From JAWVEV01 sp033856535 (GTDB lineage: Bacteria; Actinomycetota; Thermoleophilia; Miltoncostaeales; Miltoncostaeaceae), in assembly GCA_033856535.1 (NCBI GenBank), contig JAWVEV010000143.1, forward strand, positions 1-34,010: a stretch of DNA of 34,010 nucleotides, given 5' to 3'. How positions within the stretch are numbered: the stretch's first letter is position 1; each line of letters starts with the position of its first letter. Shown piece by piece: positions 18,157-28,187 of this stretch. Below the pieces are notes generated by a model. It was given only the letters and a program-made list of their open reading frames with translations, had not been told where the DNA came from and ran no database searches. Both the position numbers and the translations under genes were made by a program.

Positions 18157-18241
18157 TCATCGGGAGACCCGGTCAACGCGAACGGTCGCGTCGCCGCCGG
18201 CCCGCGGGTCTGAGCCCGGGGCCGGCGCCGGCGAAAACCCT

Positions 18242-19594
18242 CTAGACCGTGCGGCTTCCCCGCGGGACCCGGCTGCGCCGCGACGCGCCCTCGGTCTCCG
18301 GAGCGGGGGTGACGGTCGCGCTCACGGCGGACCGGCTTCCCCGGGGGACCCGGTTGCGCCGGGGCGCGCCCTCGGTCTCGGGGGCCGGGGTGCCGGTCGA
18401 CCGCTGGCGGGTCGGCGCGAAGACCGAGCCCCGCCGGCGCGAGGTGTAGACCACCCGCGGCGCCACGGCGTCGTACCCGGTCTCGGCCCAGGCCTCGTCC
18501 AGGCCCAGGGCCATCGCGATGCGGCCCACCTCGTCGACCTGGTCCGGCAGCACCAGCGTCACGGCGCGGCCCTCGCGCCCGGCGCGGGCCGTGCGGCCCA
18601 CGCGGTGCGTGTAGGTGTCCCGGTCGTTCGGCGGGTCGTAGTTCACGACCAGGCCGATGTCGTCCAGGTCGATGCCGCGCGAGGCCACGTCGGTCGCAAC
18701 CATCACGCGCGGGCGGCCGTCGGTGAAGCGGCGGAGGGCGCGCTCGCGGGCGGACTGGGTCAGGTCGCCGTGCAGGGCGCCGGCGCCGACCTTCTCCTTC
18801 GACAGCCGCTCCGCGACGCGAGCCGCGCCGCGCTTGGTGCGGCAGAAGACGAGGACGCTGTCCTCCTCGTCGGCGATGAGGGCCATCAGCGCCTCGAGCT
18901 TGTCATGCGAGGTGGTGGCCACGAACGCGTGCTCGAGGCGCATCGACAGGGAGTCCTCGGACCCCTTGGCCTCGTTCAGCCGGAGCCGGGTGGGGGAGCG
19001 GGTGAACTCCGCCGCCACGCCGCCGACCTCGCCGTCGAGCGTGGCCGAGAAGAACATCGTCTGGCGGTCGGCCGGGACCCGGCGCACGATGTCGCGCACC
19101 TGGGGCAGGAAGCCCATGTCGAGCATGCGGTCGGCCTCGTCCAGGACGAGCGTCTGCACGTCGTCCAGCGACACCAGCCGGCGCCGGACCAGGTCGAGCA
19201 GCCGGCCGGGCGTGGCCACCAGCAGCTCGGAAACGGCAGCCGCCTTCGCCTGGGCGGCGATGTCCATGCCGCCGTAGGCGACGGCCACCCGGATGCCGCG
19301 GGCCGCGGCCAGGGCCCCGAGCTCGTCCTCGATCTGGCTGGCCAGCTCGCGGGTGGGGGCCAGCACGAGGGCGCCGGGGCGCGCGCCGCCGGGCTCCAGC
19401 ATCTCGATCATGGGAAGGCCGAAGGCCAGCGTCTTGCCCGAGCCCGTGGGCGACTGCACCATCACGTCGCGGCCGTTCAGGACCTCGCGGACCACGAGGG
19501 TCTGGACGGGGAAGGGGGTCTCGATGCCGCGGGCGGCGAGCGCCGCGAGCACGCGGTCGCTCACGCCGAGGTCGGCGAAAGTGGTTGATTCGAT
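18242..19594 (-). CDS. DEAD-box ATP-dependent RNA helicase
   Basis: This protein of about 450 residues unwinds RNA duplexes and is usually linked to ribosome assembly, RNA decay or cold growth. Motifs in order: Q motif (FADLG...PFPVQ), SPTGSGKT at about 48-55, PTREL, TPGR, DEAD near 152-155, SAT near 183-185, then VFCRT, ATDVASRGIDL and HRVGRTAR. The tail is basic and carries two copies of a 20-residue segment (TPAPETEGA.RR.RVPRGSR) 27 residues apart, a likely RNA-binding extension. The start is unusual: an AAGGAG site (19604-19609) points to ATC at 19594, with no ATG/GTG/TTG near. ATG 19774 overlaps a probable -10 box and would add an Arg-rich, unlikely 60 residues. Confidence 0.93.
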   Translation of the reverse strand: MESTTFADLGVSDRVLAALAARGIETPFPVQTLVVREVLNGRDVMVQSPTGSGKTLAFGLPMIEMLEPGGARPGALVLAPTRELASQIEDELGALAAARGIRVAVAYGGMDIAAQAKAAAVSELLVATPGRLLDLVRRRLVSLDDVQTLVLDEADRMLDMGFLPQVRDIVRRVPADRQTMFFSATLDGEVGGVAAEFTRSPTRLRLNEAKGSEDSLSMRLEHAFVATTSHDKLEALMALIADEEDSVLVFCRTKRGAARVAERLSKEKVGAGALHGDLTQSARERALRRFTDGRPRVMVATDVASRGIDLDDIGLVVNYDPPNDRDTYTHRVGRTARAGREGRAVTLVLPDQVDEVGRIAMALGLDEAWAETGYDAVAPRVVYTSRRRGSVFAPTRQRSTGTPAPETEGAPRRNRVPRGSRSAVSATVTPAPETEGASRRSRVPRGSRTV

Positions 19595-19772
19595 GGGGTG
19601 TGTCTCCTTGCGGCGTCGTGCCGCGGATCGGTCGGGAGTCCGCCGATTACCGCGGGCCGATGCCCGGGGCCGAGACGTTCTCCCCAGCGGGCGGCCGAGT
19701 GCCGTCCCGCGCTGCTCATTCCGGGCGGCTCGCGACGGCGATCGCCGACGGGAGGCTCCGGAAGTTGCGGCC

Positions 19773-19778
19773 ATGGTA
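19773..19778 (-). promoter_or_regulatory. -10 box for the helicase and its ~175-base leader
   Basis: On the minus strand TACCAT occupies 19778-19773. Initiation near 19767 would leave about 170-175 untranslated bases (19595-19770). That is long for this genome and typical of cold-shock helicase mRNAs. No good -35 is visible. Within the leader I see no recognised riboswitch. Confidence 0.4.
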
Positions 19779-19813
19779 GCCGGTTTTCCGCGGATCGCCG
19801 CATGCGGCGCCGA

Positions 19814-20347
19814 TCAGAGGTCGAACTGCTCCTTGGCGAGGGCCAACCGGGCCTGGCGCGCGCCCTCCACCAGGGCGGCGAGCTTGGCCTCGACCACCTC
19901 CGCGGGGAGCAGGTGGAGCCCCGGCGTCGCGACCGCCCAGAGCGCGGAGGCGGTCCCCTCGCGCGCGGCGCGCAGGATCGCGCGGCCCACGTCGTTGAGG
20001 TCCTCGACCGCCGGATCGGTCCCGACGACGGCCGGGATCAGCGCCTCGTCCGGCCCCAGGCGGTAGACGCCGTCCGGCACGTAGCCGGAGGTCTCGACGA
20101 TCCGGCAGCCGGCGAGGTCCAGCTCCAGCGGGTCGCCGCCGATCCCCTTCACGGGCCGGTGGGGCACCTCGGCTCGAGCCGCCGCCCAGCTCTCGGGCGT
20201 GTCCGGAGACGCGCCGCTGGCCACCACGTCCAGGCCGATCCGCTCCAGCCGGGAGGCCCAGCCGGTGCCGCCGGGCAGCCCGCCCAGGGCGATCGTGGGC
20301 AGCACGGGAAGCTGGATCCCCAGCCGGGCGAGCTCGTCGCGGCGCAT
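19814..20347 (-). CDS. Conserved protein, distantly MetE/UROD-like
   Basis: From ATG 20347 a 177-residue protein begins MRRDELARLGIQLPVLPTIA. The C-terminal half (ALWAVATPGLHLLPAEVVEA...LVEGARQARLAL) resembles the last helices of cobalamin-independent methionine synthase or UROD-fold proteins. At this length it cannot hold a whole barrel. The zinc-site His/Cys set of MetE is absent, so methyl transfer is doubtful. A TAGCGT -10-like box (20361-20356) lies 8 bases before the ATG. An earlier ATG at 20419 would add Arg-rich, unlikely sequence. Family call is low confidence; the gene itself is likely real. Confidence 0.65.
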   Translation of the reverse strand: MRRDELARLGIQLPVLPTIALGGLPGGTGWASRLERIGLDVVASGASPDTPESWAAARAEVPHRPVKGIGGDPLELDLAGCRIVETSGYVPDGVYRLGPDEALIPAVVGTDPAVEDLNDVGRAILRAAREGTASALWAVATPGLHLLPAEVVEAKLAALVEGARQARLALAKEQFDL

Positions 20348-20497
20348 GGCGCGCGACGCTACCGGACGGCCGCGGCCCTCGGCCGCGCGGATGGCCCGAG
20401 GGCCTTCACACCGCTTCACATCTCGGCCACAAGACCTCTACCGAGCGTCAACCGACCGTTGCTACCGTGGCCGCTCCCGTCGCAGGAGGTGCTGAGG

Positions 20498-20911
20498 ATG
20501 ACCGGTCACGCGACCCTCGAACGTCCCCGCCGCGCGCTCCGCGCGCGCCCCGCGGAGGAGGCGGCACTGCGCCGCGTGTCGGCGTTGCTGCGCGCCGAGG
20601 CGGCCGAGCTGGACGCCGGCTGCTGGCTCGCGCGCCACCTCGAGGTGGACGTCGAGGACCTCCGCGTCTGGGGCCCGCGGGTGCTGCCCGAGCTGCAGGC
20701 GCTGATGAGCCCGAACGGCGCCCGCTTCGCGGACCCGTGGGCGGCGCGGCCCGCTCCCTGCCCGCTGCAGCCCGTCGAGGAGGCCGCGCTGCGCCGCATC
20801 GCGGCCTGGATGCGCGCCGAGGCGGCCGAGCTGGGAGGCACGCCTCTGGCGCGCCGGCTCGACGGCTGGGGCGTGAGGTTGTCGCTCGAATGCAGCGAGC
20901 TCGCGGCCTGA
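20498..20911 (+). CDS. Hypothetical protein with internal duplication
   Basis: An AGGAGG Shine-Dalgarno (20485-20490) sits 7 bases before ATG 20498. The 137-residue product contains two copies of a helical segment: EEAALRRVSALLRAEAAEL near residues 20-38 and EEAALRRIAAWMRAEAAEL near 94-112. Each is followed by a short segment with LARxL. The two halves look like a duplicated small helical unit. I do not recognise it. A TACCGT box at 20463-20468 may be the -10 element. Confidence 0.65.
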   Translation: MTGHATLERPRRALRARPAEEAALRRVSALLRAEAAELDAGCWLARHLEVDVEDLRVWGPRVLPELQALMSPNGARFADPWAARPAPCPLQPVEEAALRRIAAWMRAEAAELGGTPLARRLDGWGVRLSLECSELAA

Positions 20912-20932
20912 TGCCGGCGTAGGTTGGGGGGC

Positions 20933-21274
20933 GTGACCCGCCCCCCGGCCGACCCGCTCCAGCTCGCCGACCTCCTCGCGCCGGACGGGCGCGGCGTCGC
21001 CTGGTCGGCGACCAGCGCGGACCTCAACGTGAACCTCGTCGTCTGGCCGCCGGCCGGCGGTGTCGACGCCCACGTCAACGCCGAGCGCGACGTGCTCTGG
21101 GTCGTGCTCGAGGGCTCCGGCGAGGTCGCCATCGACGGCGTGGCCCACTCCGTCGCCGCCGGCTGGGCCGCCCTGGTGCCCAAGGGCGCCGAGCGCGCCC
21201 TGCGCGCCGGCCCCGAGGGCATCCGGTACGTCTCGGCCCACCTGCGCCGCCCCTCGGGGATCGCACTGGGCTGA
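20933..21274 (+). CDS. Small cupin-fold protein
   Basis: This 113-residue single cupin domain has the first motif region HVNAERDVLWVVLEGSGEVA and a second region GWAALVPKGAERALRAG. The metal-binding histidine pattern is only partly kept (one His in motif 1; the motif 2 His is replaced). It may bind a ligand without metal catalysis. GTG 20933 follows a G-rich stretch. TTG 20924 is the alternative and adds three residues. Substrate unknown. Confidence 0.8.
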   Translation: MTRPPADPLQLADLLAPDGRGVAWSATSADLNVNLVVWPPAGGVDAHVNAERDVLWVVLEGSGEVAIDGVAHSVAAGWAALVPKGAERALRAGPEGIRYVSAHLRRPSGIALG

Positions 21275-21292
21275 GAGCCCCCCTCCCCGGGC

Positions 21293-21298
21293 TACCAT
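21293..21298 (+). promoter_or_regulatory. -10 box ahead of the permease-pckA pair
   Basis: TACCAT ends 6 bases before the ATG at 21305, implying a leaderless transcript. CTGAGA at 21271-21276 (16-base spacer) is a weak -35 candidate. Confidence 0.45.
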
Positions 21299-21304
21299 CG
21301 CGCG

Positions 21305-22518
21305 ATGGAGCGCGCGGGGTGGCTGAAACGGGTCGGTCCCTGGGTCGGCATCGGCACCAGCCCCGCGGCGATGATGATGGGCGGCGGCGTCACCCAGGGG
21401 CTCCAGGGGGCGACCCTCCTCGCGGTGCTCGTCGTGGGCTCCGTCCTGCTCACCGGCCTCGCCCTGGCCCAGGGGCTCCTCGGCCAGCGCACCGGTCTCC
21501 CCCTGAACGCGCTGGTCGCCGGCCCGCTCGGCGAGCGCGCCAGCCGGCGCACCGCCTCGATCGTGATGCTCGCGATGATGCTCGGCTGGTTCGGGCTGAA
21601 CACCGGCGTCGGCGGCTCCGCGCTCGCCCGGCTGCTCGGCCTCCCCGATCCGGCCGGGATCGTGCTCTTCGCTCTCCTGCTGCTGGCGGTCGTCTGGCGC
21701 GGCATCGGCGCGCTGTCCATCTCCGCGCTCATGGCCGGCTGCGCGACGGTCGTCCTCGCCGTCTACGGCCTCGACCGGGCCTTCGACCACAGCGATGTCG
21801 CGCTCTCCGGCCCGAACACCGCCACCGACCCGACCGGCGTCCTCGCCGGCGTCGCGATCGTGATCGGCTACGGCGCCGCGTTCGCCCTGCGCACGCCGGA
21901 CTTCACCCACGACCTGCGCCGGCCGCGCCAGGTGGTCTGGTGCGCGCTCGCCGGCCTCATGATCCCGCTGATCGGCTTCGCCATCGCGGGCGCGGCGCTC
22001 CAGGCCGCGACCGGCACCTGGGACCTCGCCGATGTTCTGCGGGAACTGGGCAGCCCGAACGTCGCGTACCTCTTCGTCGCGCTCGGCTGCACCGGGTCGG
22101 TTCTCACCAACCTGTACTCGGGCGCCCTCTCGGTCACGCACGCCGTCCCCGCGGTCGGCCACCGGCCGGCGCTCGTCGCGGTGGCGGCGGCCGGCGGCGC
22201 GCTCGCCGTGGCCGGTTTCGCGGATCTGATGCTGCCCTATCTGACCCTGATGGCGCTCGCAGCACCGGGTCTCGTCGTCGTATGCTGGGCCCACGCCCTC
22301 TGGGGCCGCCGGGCGCCGTCCGGCTGGAGCCCGGCCGGCCTGGGTGCGTGGATGCTCGGCGTCGCCGCCGGCGTGTCACTCCACCTCGCCGGCTCATGGC
22401 TCGCGCTGCCGGCGGCGGTCGCGGTCCCCGCGTTGGTCTACGGCCTCGCGGGGCGCGGTGGCGAGGGCGAGCGCAAGGAGGGGCGATTCTTGGATCCGAC
22501 GGTCGAGGAGAGCAGAAG

Positions 22519-22522
<4 letters not shown>
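21305..22522 (+). CDS. NCS1-like (cytosine/purine permease-type) membrane transporter
   Basis: This 405-residue protein has about eleven to twelve hydrophobic helices. The N-terminus WLKRVGPWVGIGTSPAAMMM with a Gly-rich first helix, and the central AFALRTPDFTHDLRRPRQVV, resemble the NCS1 nucleobase symporters (CodB/CytX type), where an Asp-containing loop of this kind follows helix 6. The substrate could be cytosine, a purine or a thiamine precursor. The gene runs into pckA with a 3-base overlap (TTGA), so the two are cotranscribed. The link between nucleobase uptake and PEP carboxykinase is not obvious. Family call moderate. Confidence 0.7.
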
Positions 22523-24096
<1,574 letters not shown>

Positions 24097-24108
24097 CCTC
24101 GCCGTCGG

Positions 24109-24140
24109 GGGGGGCGGCTCCGGTCGCCGCCCCCCTTTTC
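24109..24140 (+). terminator. Rho-independent terminator of the permease-pckA transcript
   Basis: A perfect 10-bp stem, GGGGGGCGGC (24109-24118) and GCCGCCCCCC (24126-24135), with a 7-base loop TCCGGTC, followed by TTTTC and more pyrimidines. This is the clearest terminator in the window. It also separates pckA from the convergent enoyl-CoA hydratase gene. Confidence 0.85.
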
Positions 24141-24141
24141 T

Positions 24142-24936
24142 CTATCTGCCCTCGAACTCCGGGGGCCGGCGCGCCCGGAAGGCCTCCAGCGCCTCGCGGT
24201 GATCGGCGCTTCCGAATGCCCGCTCGCGCCACTCGGCGGCGATCCCGGCCACGTCGCCGTCGCCCTCGATCGCCCGGATGACGGCCCGCGTCCCCTCGAT
24301 CGCCAGCGGGGCCGCCCGCCCGATCTCCTCGGCCGCGCGCAGGGCCGCCGGCCAGAGCTCCTCGGCCGGAACCACCTCGTCCACCAGGCCGAGCGCCAGC
24401 GCCTCCGCGGCCTCCACCGGCCGGCCGGTGAGGAAGACGCGCCGGGTGCGCGCCGGCCCGAGCGCCGCCACGAAGCGGCGCAGGCCCTCGGGCGAGTAGA
24501 CCACCCCGAGCCGCGCCGCCGGCATCGCCAGCCGCGCGCCCTCGCGTGCGATGCGGAAGTCGCATGCCATGGCCAGCTCCAGCGCGCCCCCCATGACGGT
24601 CCCGTTTACCACCCCGATCACCGGGCGCCGGCAGCCCGCGATGGCGCGGGCGGCCTCGCCCAGCAGCCGCTCGCCGTCGCGCACCCGGGCGGCGAGCTCG
24701 TCGACGGTCCCGTCGGCCAGGTCGAGCCCGGCGGAGAAGTGGCGCTCGCCGGCGCCGGTCAGCAGGACGGCCCGCGCCGCGGCGACGGACGGCCCTTGCA
24801 GCTCGCTCGCCAGGGCGGCCAGGATGCCGGGGTCGAGCGCGTTGGCCCGGGCCTCGTTGGCGATCCGAAGGACGCGGGCGCCGGCCTCGTCATGCGCGTC
24901 GAGCCGGCCGGATGAGGGGGTGGGCCCGGGTGTCAT
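24142..24936 (-). CDS. Enoyl-CoA hydratase/isomerase family protein
   Basis: This 264-residue crotonase-fold protein would act on an acyl-CoA. The oxyanion-hole segments are visible: GERHFSAGLDLAD and GTVMGGALELAMACDFRIA. The usual glutamate region reads LGVVYSPEGLRRFVAALG. ATG 24936 begins a variable N-terminus (MTPGPTPSSGRLDAH) before the conserved ARVLRIANEARANALD. Longer in-frame starts to 25113 are Pro/Arg-rich and lie inside the divergent gene. No Shine-Dalgarno is seen, so the mRNA may be leaderless. Exact substrate unknown. Confidence 0.88.
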   Translation of the reverse strand: MTPGPTPSSGRLDAHDEAGARVLRIANEARANALDPGILAALASELQGPSVAAARAVLLTGAGERHFSAGLDLADGTVDELAARVRDGERLLGEAARAIAGCRRPVIGVVNGTVMGGALELAMACDFRIAREGARLAMPAARLGVVYSPEGLRRFVAALGPARTRRVFLTGRPVEAAEALALGLVDEVVPAEELWPAALRAAEEIGRAAPLAIEGTRAVIRAIEGDGDVAGIAAEWRERAFGSADHREALEAFRARRPPEFEGR

Positions 24937-25859
24937 CGGTGATGGTGGTGGGGGCGGGCGCCGTCGGCTCGTACTACGGCGCGCTGCTCGCCCGCGACGG
25001 GCACGAGGTGACGCTGGTCGCGCGCGGGCCGCATCTTGACGCCCTCCGGGAGCGGGGGTCGGTCGAGGTGGAGGAGGCCGACGGGTCCGTCTGGCGCGCC
25101 CCGGTGCGGGCACTCGCGTCGCCGGCCGACGCCGGCGCCCCGCCCGACCTCGCGATCCTGACGGTCAAGTCGCACCACACCCTACCGGCGGCCCGCGCGC
25201 TGACCCCCGCGCTGGCGCCCGAGACGCTGGTGCTCTCCCTGCAGAACGGGGTGGACAACCCCGAGCGCGCCGCGCCGGCCCTCGGCGAGGGCCGGGTCCT
25301 GGCCGGCATCGCGTTCGTCGGCCTCTGGGTCTCGGCGCCCGGCCGGGTGCACCACCAGGCCGAGGGCTGGGTGAAGGTGGGCGACCCCCTGGGCGGGATC
25401 ACCGAGCGCTCGCGGGCGCTGGCCGCGGTCCTCGGCAGCAGCTGGGAGGTGGTGCTGAGCGAGGACATCGTCCGGGACCAGTGGCACAAGCTGCTCTGGA
25501 ACATCGGCTTCAACGCGCTCTGCGCGATCACCGGCGCCACCGCCGGCGAGGCCCTCGCGACCCCGGAGACCCGCCTGCTGGTGCGCGAGGCGATGGAGGA
25601 GGCCGCCGCCGTGGCCCTCGCGCGCGGCGTCCGGCTGACCCGGGAGGACATCGACGAGATGGCCGCCGACAACCCCCAGCTGCGCGACTACCGGCCCTCC
25701 ACCGCCCGCGACCTCGACGCCGGCAAGCGGCTGGAGCGCGAGGCCCTCACCGGCTTCGTGATGCGTCAGGGCGCCCTCGCCGGCGTCCCCACCCCGGTCA
25801 ACCGGGTCCTCGACGCCCTCCTGGCCCTGCAGAGCGACCGGCGGGCCGCCGCGGCCTAA
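24930..25859 (+). CDS. panE: 2-Dehydropantoate 2-reductase (ApbA/PanE family)
   Basis: This 309-residue NADPH-dependent reductase would convert ketopantoate to pantoate for coenzyme A synthesis. The Rossmann motif VVGAGAVGSYYGALLARDGH is at the start, TVKSHHT holds the catalytic Lys near 79, and WHKLLWNIGFNALCAITGAT contains the conserved Asn. GTG 24930 is preferred with an AGGGGG site upstream (24915-24919). ATG 24912 and ATG 24942 are alternatives. It diverges from the hydratase gene with starts overlapping or within 6 bases, and its TAA shares bases with the ddl stop on the other strand. Some family members reduce other 2-oxo acids. Confidence 0.88.
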   Translation: MSSVMVVGAGAVGSYYGALLARDGHEVTLVARGPHLDALRERGSVEVEEADGSVWRAPVRALASPADAGAPPDLAILTVKSHHTLPAARALTPALAPETLVLSLQNGVDNPERAAPALGEGRVLAGIAFVGLWVSAPGRVHHQAEGWVKVGDPLGGITERSRALAAVLGSSWEVVLSEDIVRDQWHKLLWNIGFNALCAITGATAGEALATPETRLLVREAMEEAAAVALARGVRLTREDIDEMAADNPQLRDYRPSTARDLDAGKRLEREALTGFVMRQGALAGVPTPVNRVLDALLALQSDRRAAAA

Positions 25860-26797
25860 GGCCCGAGGGCGGCGTCGTCCAGCACCCGCTCGACGATGTC
25901 GTCGAAGCTGAGGCCGGCGGCCTCCGCCGCGCGCGGCAGCAGGCTGGTGTCGGTCATTCCCGGGATCGCGTTGATCTCGAGCACCCACAGGCCCCCGTCG
26001 GCGTCGAGGATCATGTCGACCCGGCCGAAGCCGCGGCAGCCGAGCGCCCGGTAGCAGTCCAGCGCGATCCGCCCCGCCTCGTCGGCGACGTCGGCCGGCA
26101 GGTCGGCCGGCGCGCGCAGCTCGGTGAGCCCGGGCGTGTAGCGCGCCTCGAAGTCGTAGAACTCGCGCCCGACCGTGACCGGCTCGACGGCCGGCAGGGC
26201 CCAGGGGTCGCTCGTGCCGAGCACCGAGACCGCCAGCTCGCGGCCGGCCACGAAGCGCTCCAGCAGCACCCGGTCGTCGTAGGCCAGCGCGGCCATCAGG
26301 GCGGCCGCGACGTCGCCCGGCTCGTGCACCACGCCGATGCCGAGCGCCGAGCCCTGGCGCGCCGGCTTCACCACCAGCGGGAGCCCCAGCCGCTCGACCA
26401 TGTCGGGCAGCGCCTCGGCCGCGCCGAGCTCGCGGAAGGCGTCCTGGCTGAAGGCGTAGGCGGGCGGGGTCGGCAGGCCGGCGGCGGCGAAGTGCGCCTT
26501 GGCCACGACCTTGTCCATCGAGCGCTCGCACGCCAGCACGCCCGAGCCGGTGTAAGGGATCTCGAGCACCTCCAGCAGTTCCTGCACCGTGCCGTCCTCG
26601 CCGCCCTTGCCGTGCAGCGCGATGAAGGCGGCGTCCGGGCGCTCGGCGCGCAGCGTGCGCACCATGTTCCGGTCGGCGTCCACCGACAGGACGTCGTGGC
26701 CGAGCCGGCGAAGCGCCGACTCGACGTTGCCCCCGGAGCGCAGGCTGATCTCGCGCTCGAGCGAGCGGCCCCCCTTCAGCACGGCGACGCGGCTCAT
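25856..26797 (-). CDS. ddl: D-alanine--D-alanine ligase
   Basis: Ddl joins two D-Ala with ATP for peptidoglycan precursors in the cytosol. The 313-residue ATP-grasp protein shows VAVLKGGRSLEREISL at the N-terminus, ALHGKGGEDGTVQELLE (near 60-76), KPARQGSALGIG, and the Mg/ATP site RVDMILDADGG and LEINAIPGMT near the end. ATG 26797 overlaps the upstream aminotransferase stop (ATGA), so the two are coupled. Its TAG overlaps panE's TAA from the other strand. Confidence 0.95.
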   Translation of the reverse strand: MSRVAVLKGGRSLEREISLRSGGNVESALRRLGHDVLSVDADRNMVRTLRAERPDAAFIALHGKGGEDGTVQELLEVLEIPYTGSGVLACERSMDKVVAKAHFAAAGLPTPPAYAFSQDAFRELGAAEALPDMVERLGLPLVVKPARQGSALGIGVVHEPGDVAAALMAALAYDDRVLLERFVAGRELAVSVLGTSDPWALPAVEPVTVGREFYDFEARYTPGLTELRAPADLPADVADEAGRIALDCYRALGCRGFGRVDMILDADGGLWVLEINAIPGMTDTSLLPRAAEAAGLSFDDIVERVLDDAALGP

Positions 26798-28035
26798 GCC
26801 CCTCCCCCGAACGCCTCGTGGTTCTCGACCATCTCCTGGACCGCCGTCCCGAGCCGGCGCACGCCCTCGCTGATGCGGTCCTCCGGGACGCCCGAGAAGT
26901 TCAGGCGCATCGAGCGCTGCCCGCGGCCGTCGAGGAACGCCGCCCGGCCCGGCACGAACGCCATCTCGCGGCGGGTCGCCGACGCCAGCAGGTCGGTGGT
27001 GTCGAAGTACTCGGGCAGCGTCGCCCAGACGAAGAGGCCCCCGTTCGGCCGGGTCCAGGTGGCGTCGGCCGGCAGCTCCTCCTCCAGCGCGCGCAACATC
27101 GCGTCGCGCCGGCGGCGGTACATGTCGTTCAGCCGCGTCACGTGCTCGCGGTAGTCGTAGCGGCGCATGTACTCGACCACGAAGCGCTGGCCGATCGTGG
27201 AGGAGCAGAGGTCGGCGGCCTGCTTGCCCAGGTTCATCTTGCGCAGCACCGGCGGCGGCGCGGCCACCCAGCCCACGCGCAGGCCCGGGGCCAGCAGCTT
27301 GGAGAACGTCGAGAGGTAGATCACCCAGCCGGCGCCGGCGTCGAGCTCGTAGAGCGTCGGCAGCTGCTCGCCCTCGAAGCGGATCTGGCCGTAGGGGTTG
27401 TCCTCGACGATCAACAGCTCGCGCTCGTGGGCGATCCGGATCAGCCGCTCCCGGCGCTCGCGCGACATGGTCACGCCGGCCGGGTTGTGGAAGGTGGGGA
27501 TCGTGTAGAGCAGCTTCGGCGAGCGCTTCTCCTTGGCCAGCGCGTCAAGCGTCTCCTCGAGGACGTCGATCCGCAGGCCGTCGTCGTCCATCGGGACGTG
27601 CCGGACGTCGGCCTCATAGGTGGTGAAGCAGGGCACCGCGCCGGGGTAGGTCGGGCCCTCGGCCAGCACCACGTCGCCCGGGTTCACGAAGGTGCGGATC
27701 GACAGGTCGATGGCCTGCTGGCCGCCGCTGGTGATCATCACGTCCTCGACCCGCGCCGGCGCGCCCTCGTTGCCCATCACCTGGACGCAGAGCTCGCGCA
27801 GCTCCATCAGGCCCTCGGTGGGCCCGTACTGGAGCGCCGCGGTCAGGTGGTCGCGCGAGACCACCTGCATGATCTCGTCGTAGATGTGGGTCGGGAACGA
27901 CGCGGTGTCGGGGAGCCCCGTCGCCAGCGAGATGATCTCCGGCCGCTCGGCGAGCGACATCATGTCCCGCATCGCCGAGGACACGATGCCGGCCGCGCGC
28001 GAGGCGAAGCGCGCGTCATAGCGCGCCGAGTCCAC
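26794..28035 (-). CDS. PLP-dependent class I/II aminotransferase (2-aminoadipate/LysN-like)
   Basis: About 413 residues of a fold-type I aminotransferase. ISLATGLPD binds substrate carboxylate, TSGGQQAIDLS the phosphate, PTFHNPAGVTMS and DNPYGQIRF the cofactor ring, and FSKLLAPGLRVGW has the Schiff-base Lys. This matches the 2-aminoadipate/MocR-like branch lacking a DNA-binding domain. Substrate may be an aromatic, aliphatic or 2-aminoadipate amino acid. GTG 28035 gives the usual family N-terminus (DSARYDARFASRAAGIVSSA). ATG 28179 would add a stretch whose first codons (GTA, CCA, CCT, AGA, AGT) are atypical. It is coupled to ddl and may supply amino acids for the wall, but that is inference. 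Confidence 0.9.
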   Translation of the reverse strand: MDSARYDARFASRAAGIVSSAMRDMMSLAERPEIISLATGLPDTASFPTHIYDEIMQVVSRDHLTAALQYGPTEGLMELRELCVQVMGNEGAPARVEDVMITSGGQQAIDLSIRTFVNPGDVVLAEGPTYPGAVPCFTTYEADVRHVPMDDDGLRIDVLEETLDALAKEKRSPKLLYTIPTFHNPAGVTMSRERRERLIRIAHERELLIVEDNPYGQIRFEGEQLPTLYELDAGAGWVIYLSTFSKLLAPGLRVGWVAAPPPVLRKMNLGKQAADLCSSTIGQRFVVEYMRRYDYREHVTRLNDMYRRRRDAMLRALEEELPADATWTRPNGGLFVWATLPEYFDTTDLLASATRREMAFVPGRAAFLDGRGQRSMRLNFSGVPEDRISEGVRRLGTAVQEMVENHEAFGGGA

Positions 28036-28173
28036 CGGCTCGAGGGCCGTCTCGGGGGGTCGCGTCCGGGTCTCTTCGGCGTCGGCGGGCGAGGTCGCTC
28101 CCTTGGTCGGCGCGCCGTACGAAGCACTCAGTCTAGGCCGCCCGGCGACGGCGGACCCCGAAGGGGCCTCTGG

Positions 28174-28179
28174 TACCAT
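28174..28179 (+). promoter_or_regulatory. -10 box ahead of the GtrA-like gene
   Basis: TACCAT ends 8 bases before the GTG at 28188, the same arrangement as for the permease gene. No good -35 is seen. On the minus strand TAGACT (28135-28130) may serve the aminotransferase. Confidence 0.4.
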
Positions 28180-28187
28180 CGCCGCCA

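Noticed and set aside
18249..18449. Plus-strand 66-codon repeat-containing frame
   Set aside because: It is the antisense of the repeated C-terminal tail of the DEAD-box helicase, which explains the repetition.
20462..22294. 610-codon minus-strand frame
   Set aside because: It lies opposite the duplicated-helix, cupin and permease genes and is low-complexity Glu/Arg/Gly sequence without any motif.
21319..22518. Apparent N-terminal extension of pckA through the permease gene
   Set aside because: The extension is Arg-rich out-of-frame sequence; pckA has its own TTG start with a ribosome site at the permease stop.
24105..24140. G/C hairpin after pckA as a bidirectional terminator
   Set aside because: Only the plus strand has a T run after the stem; the minus side reads into GC-rich sequence.
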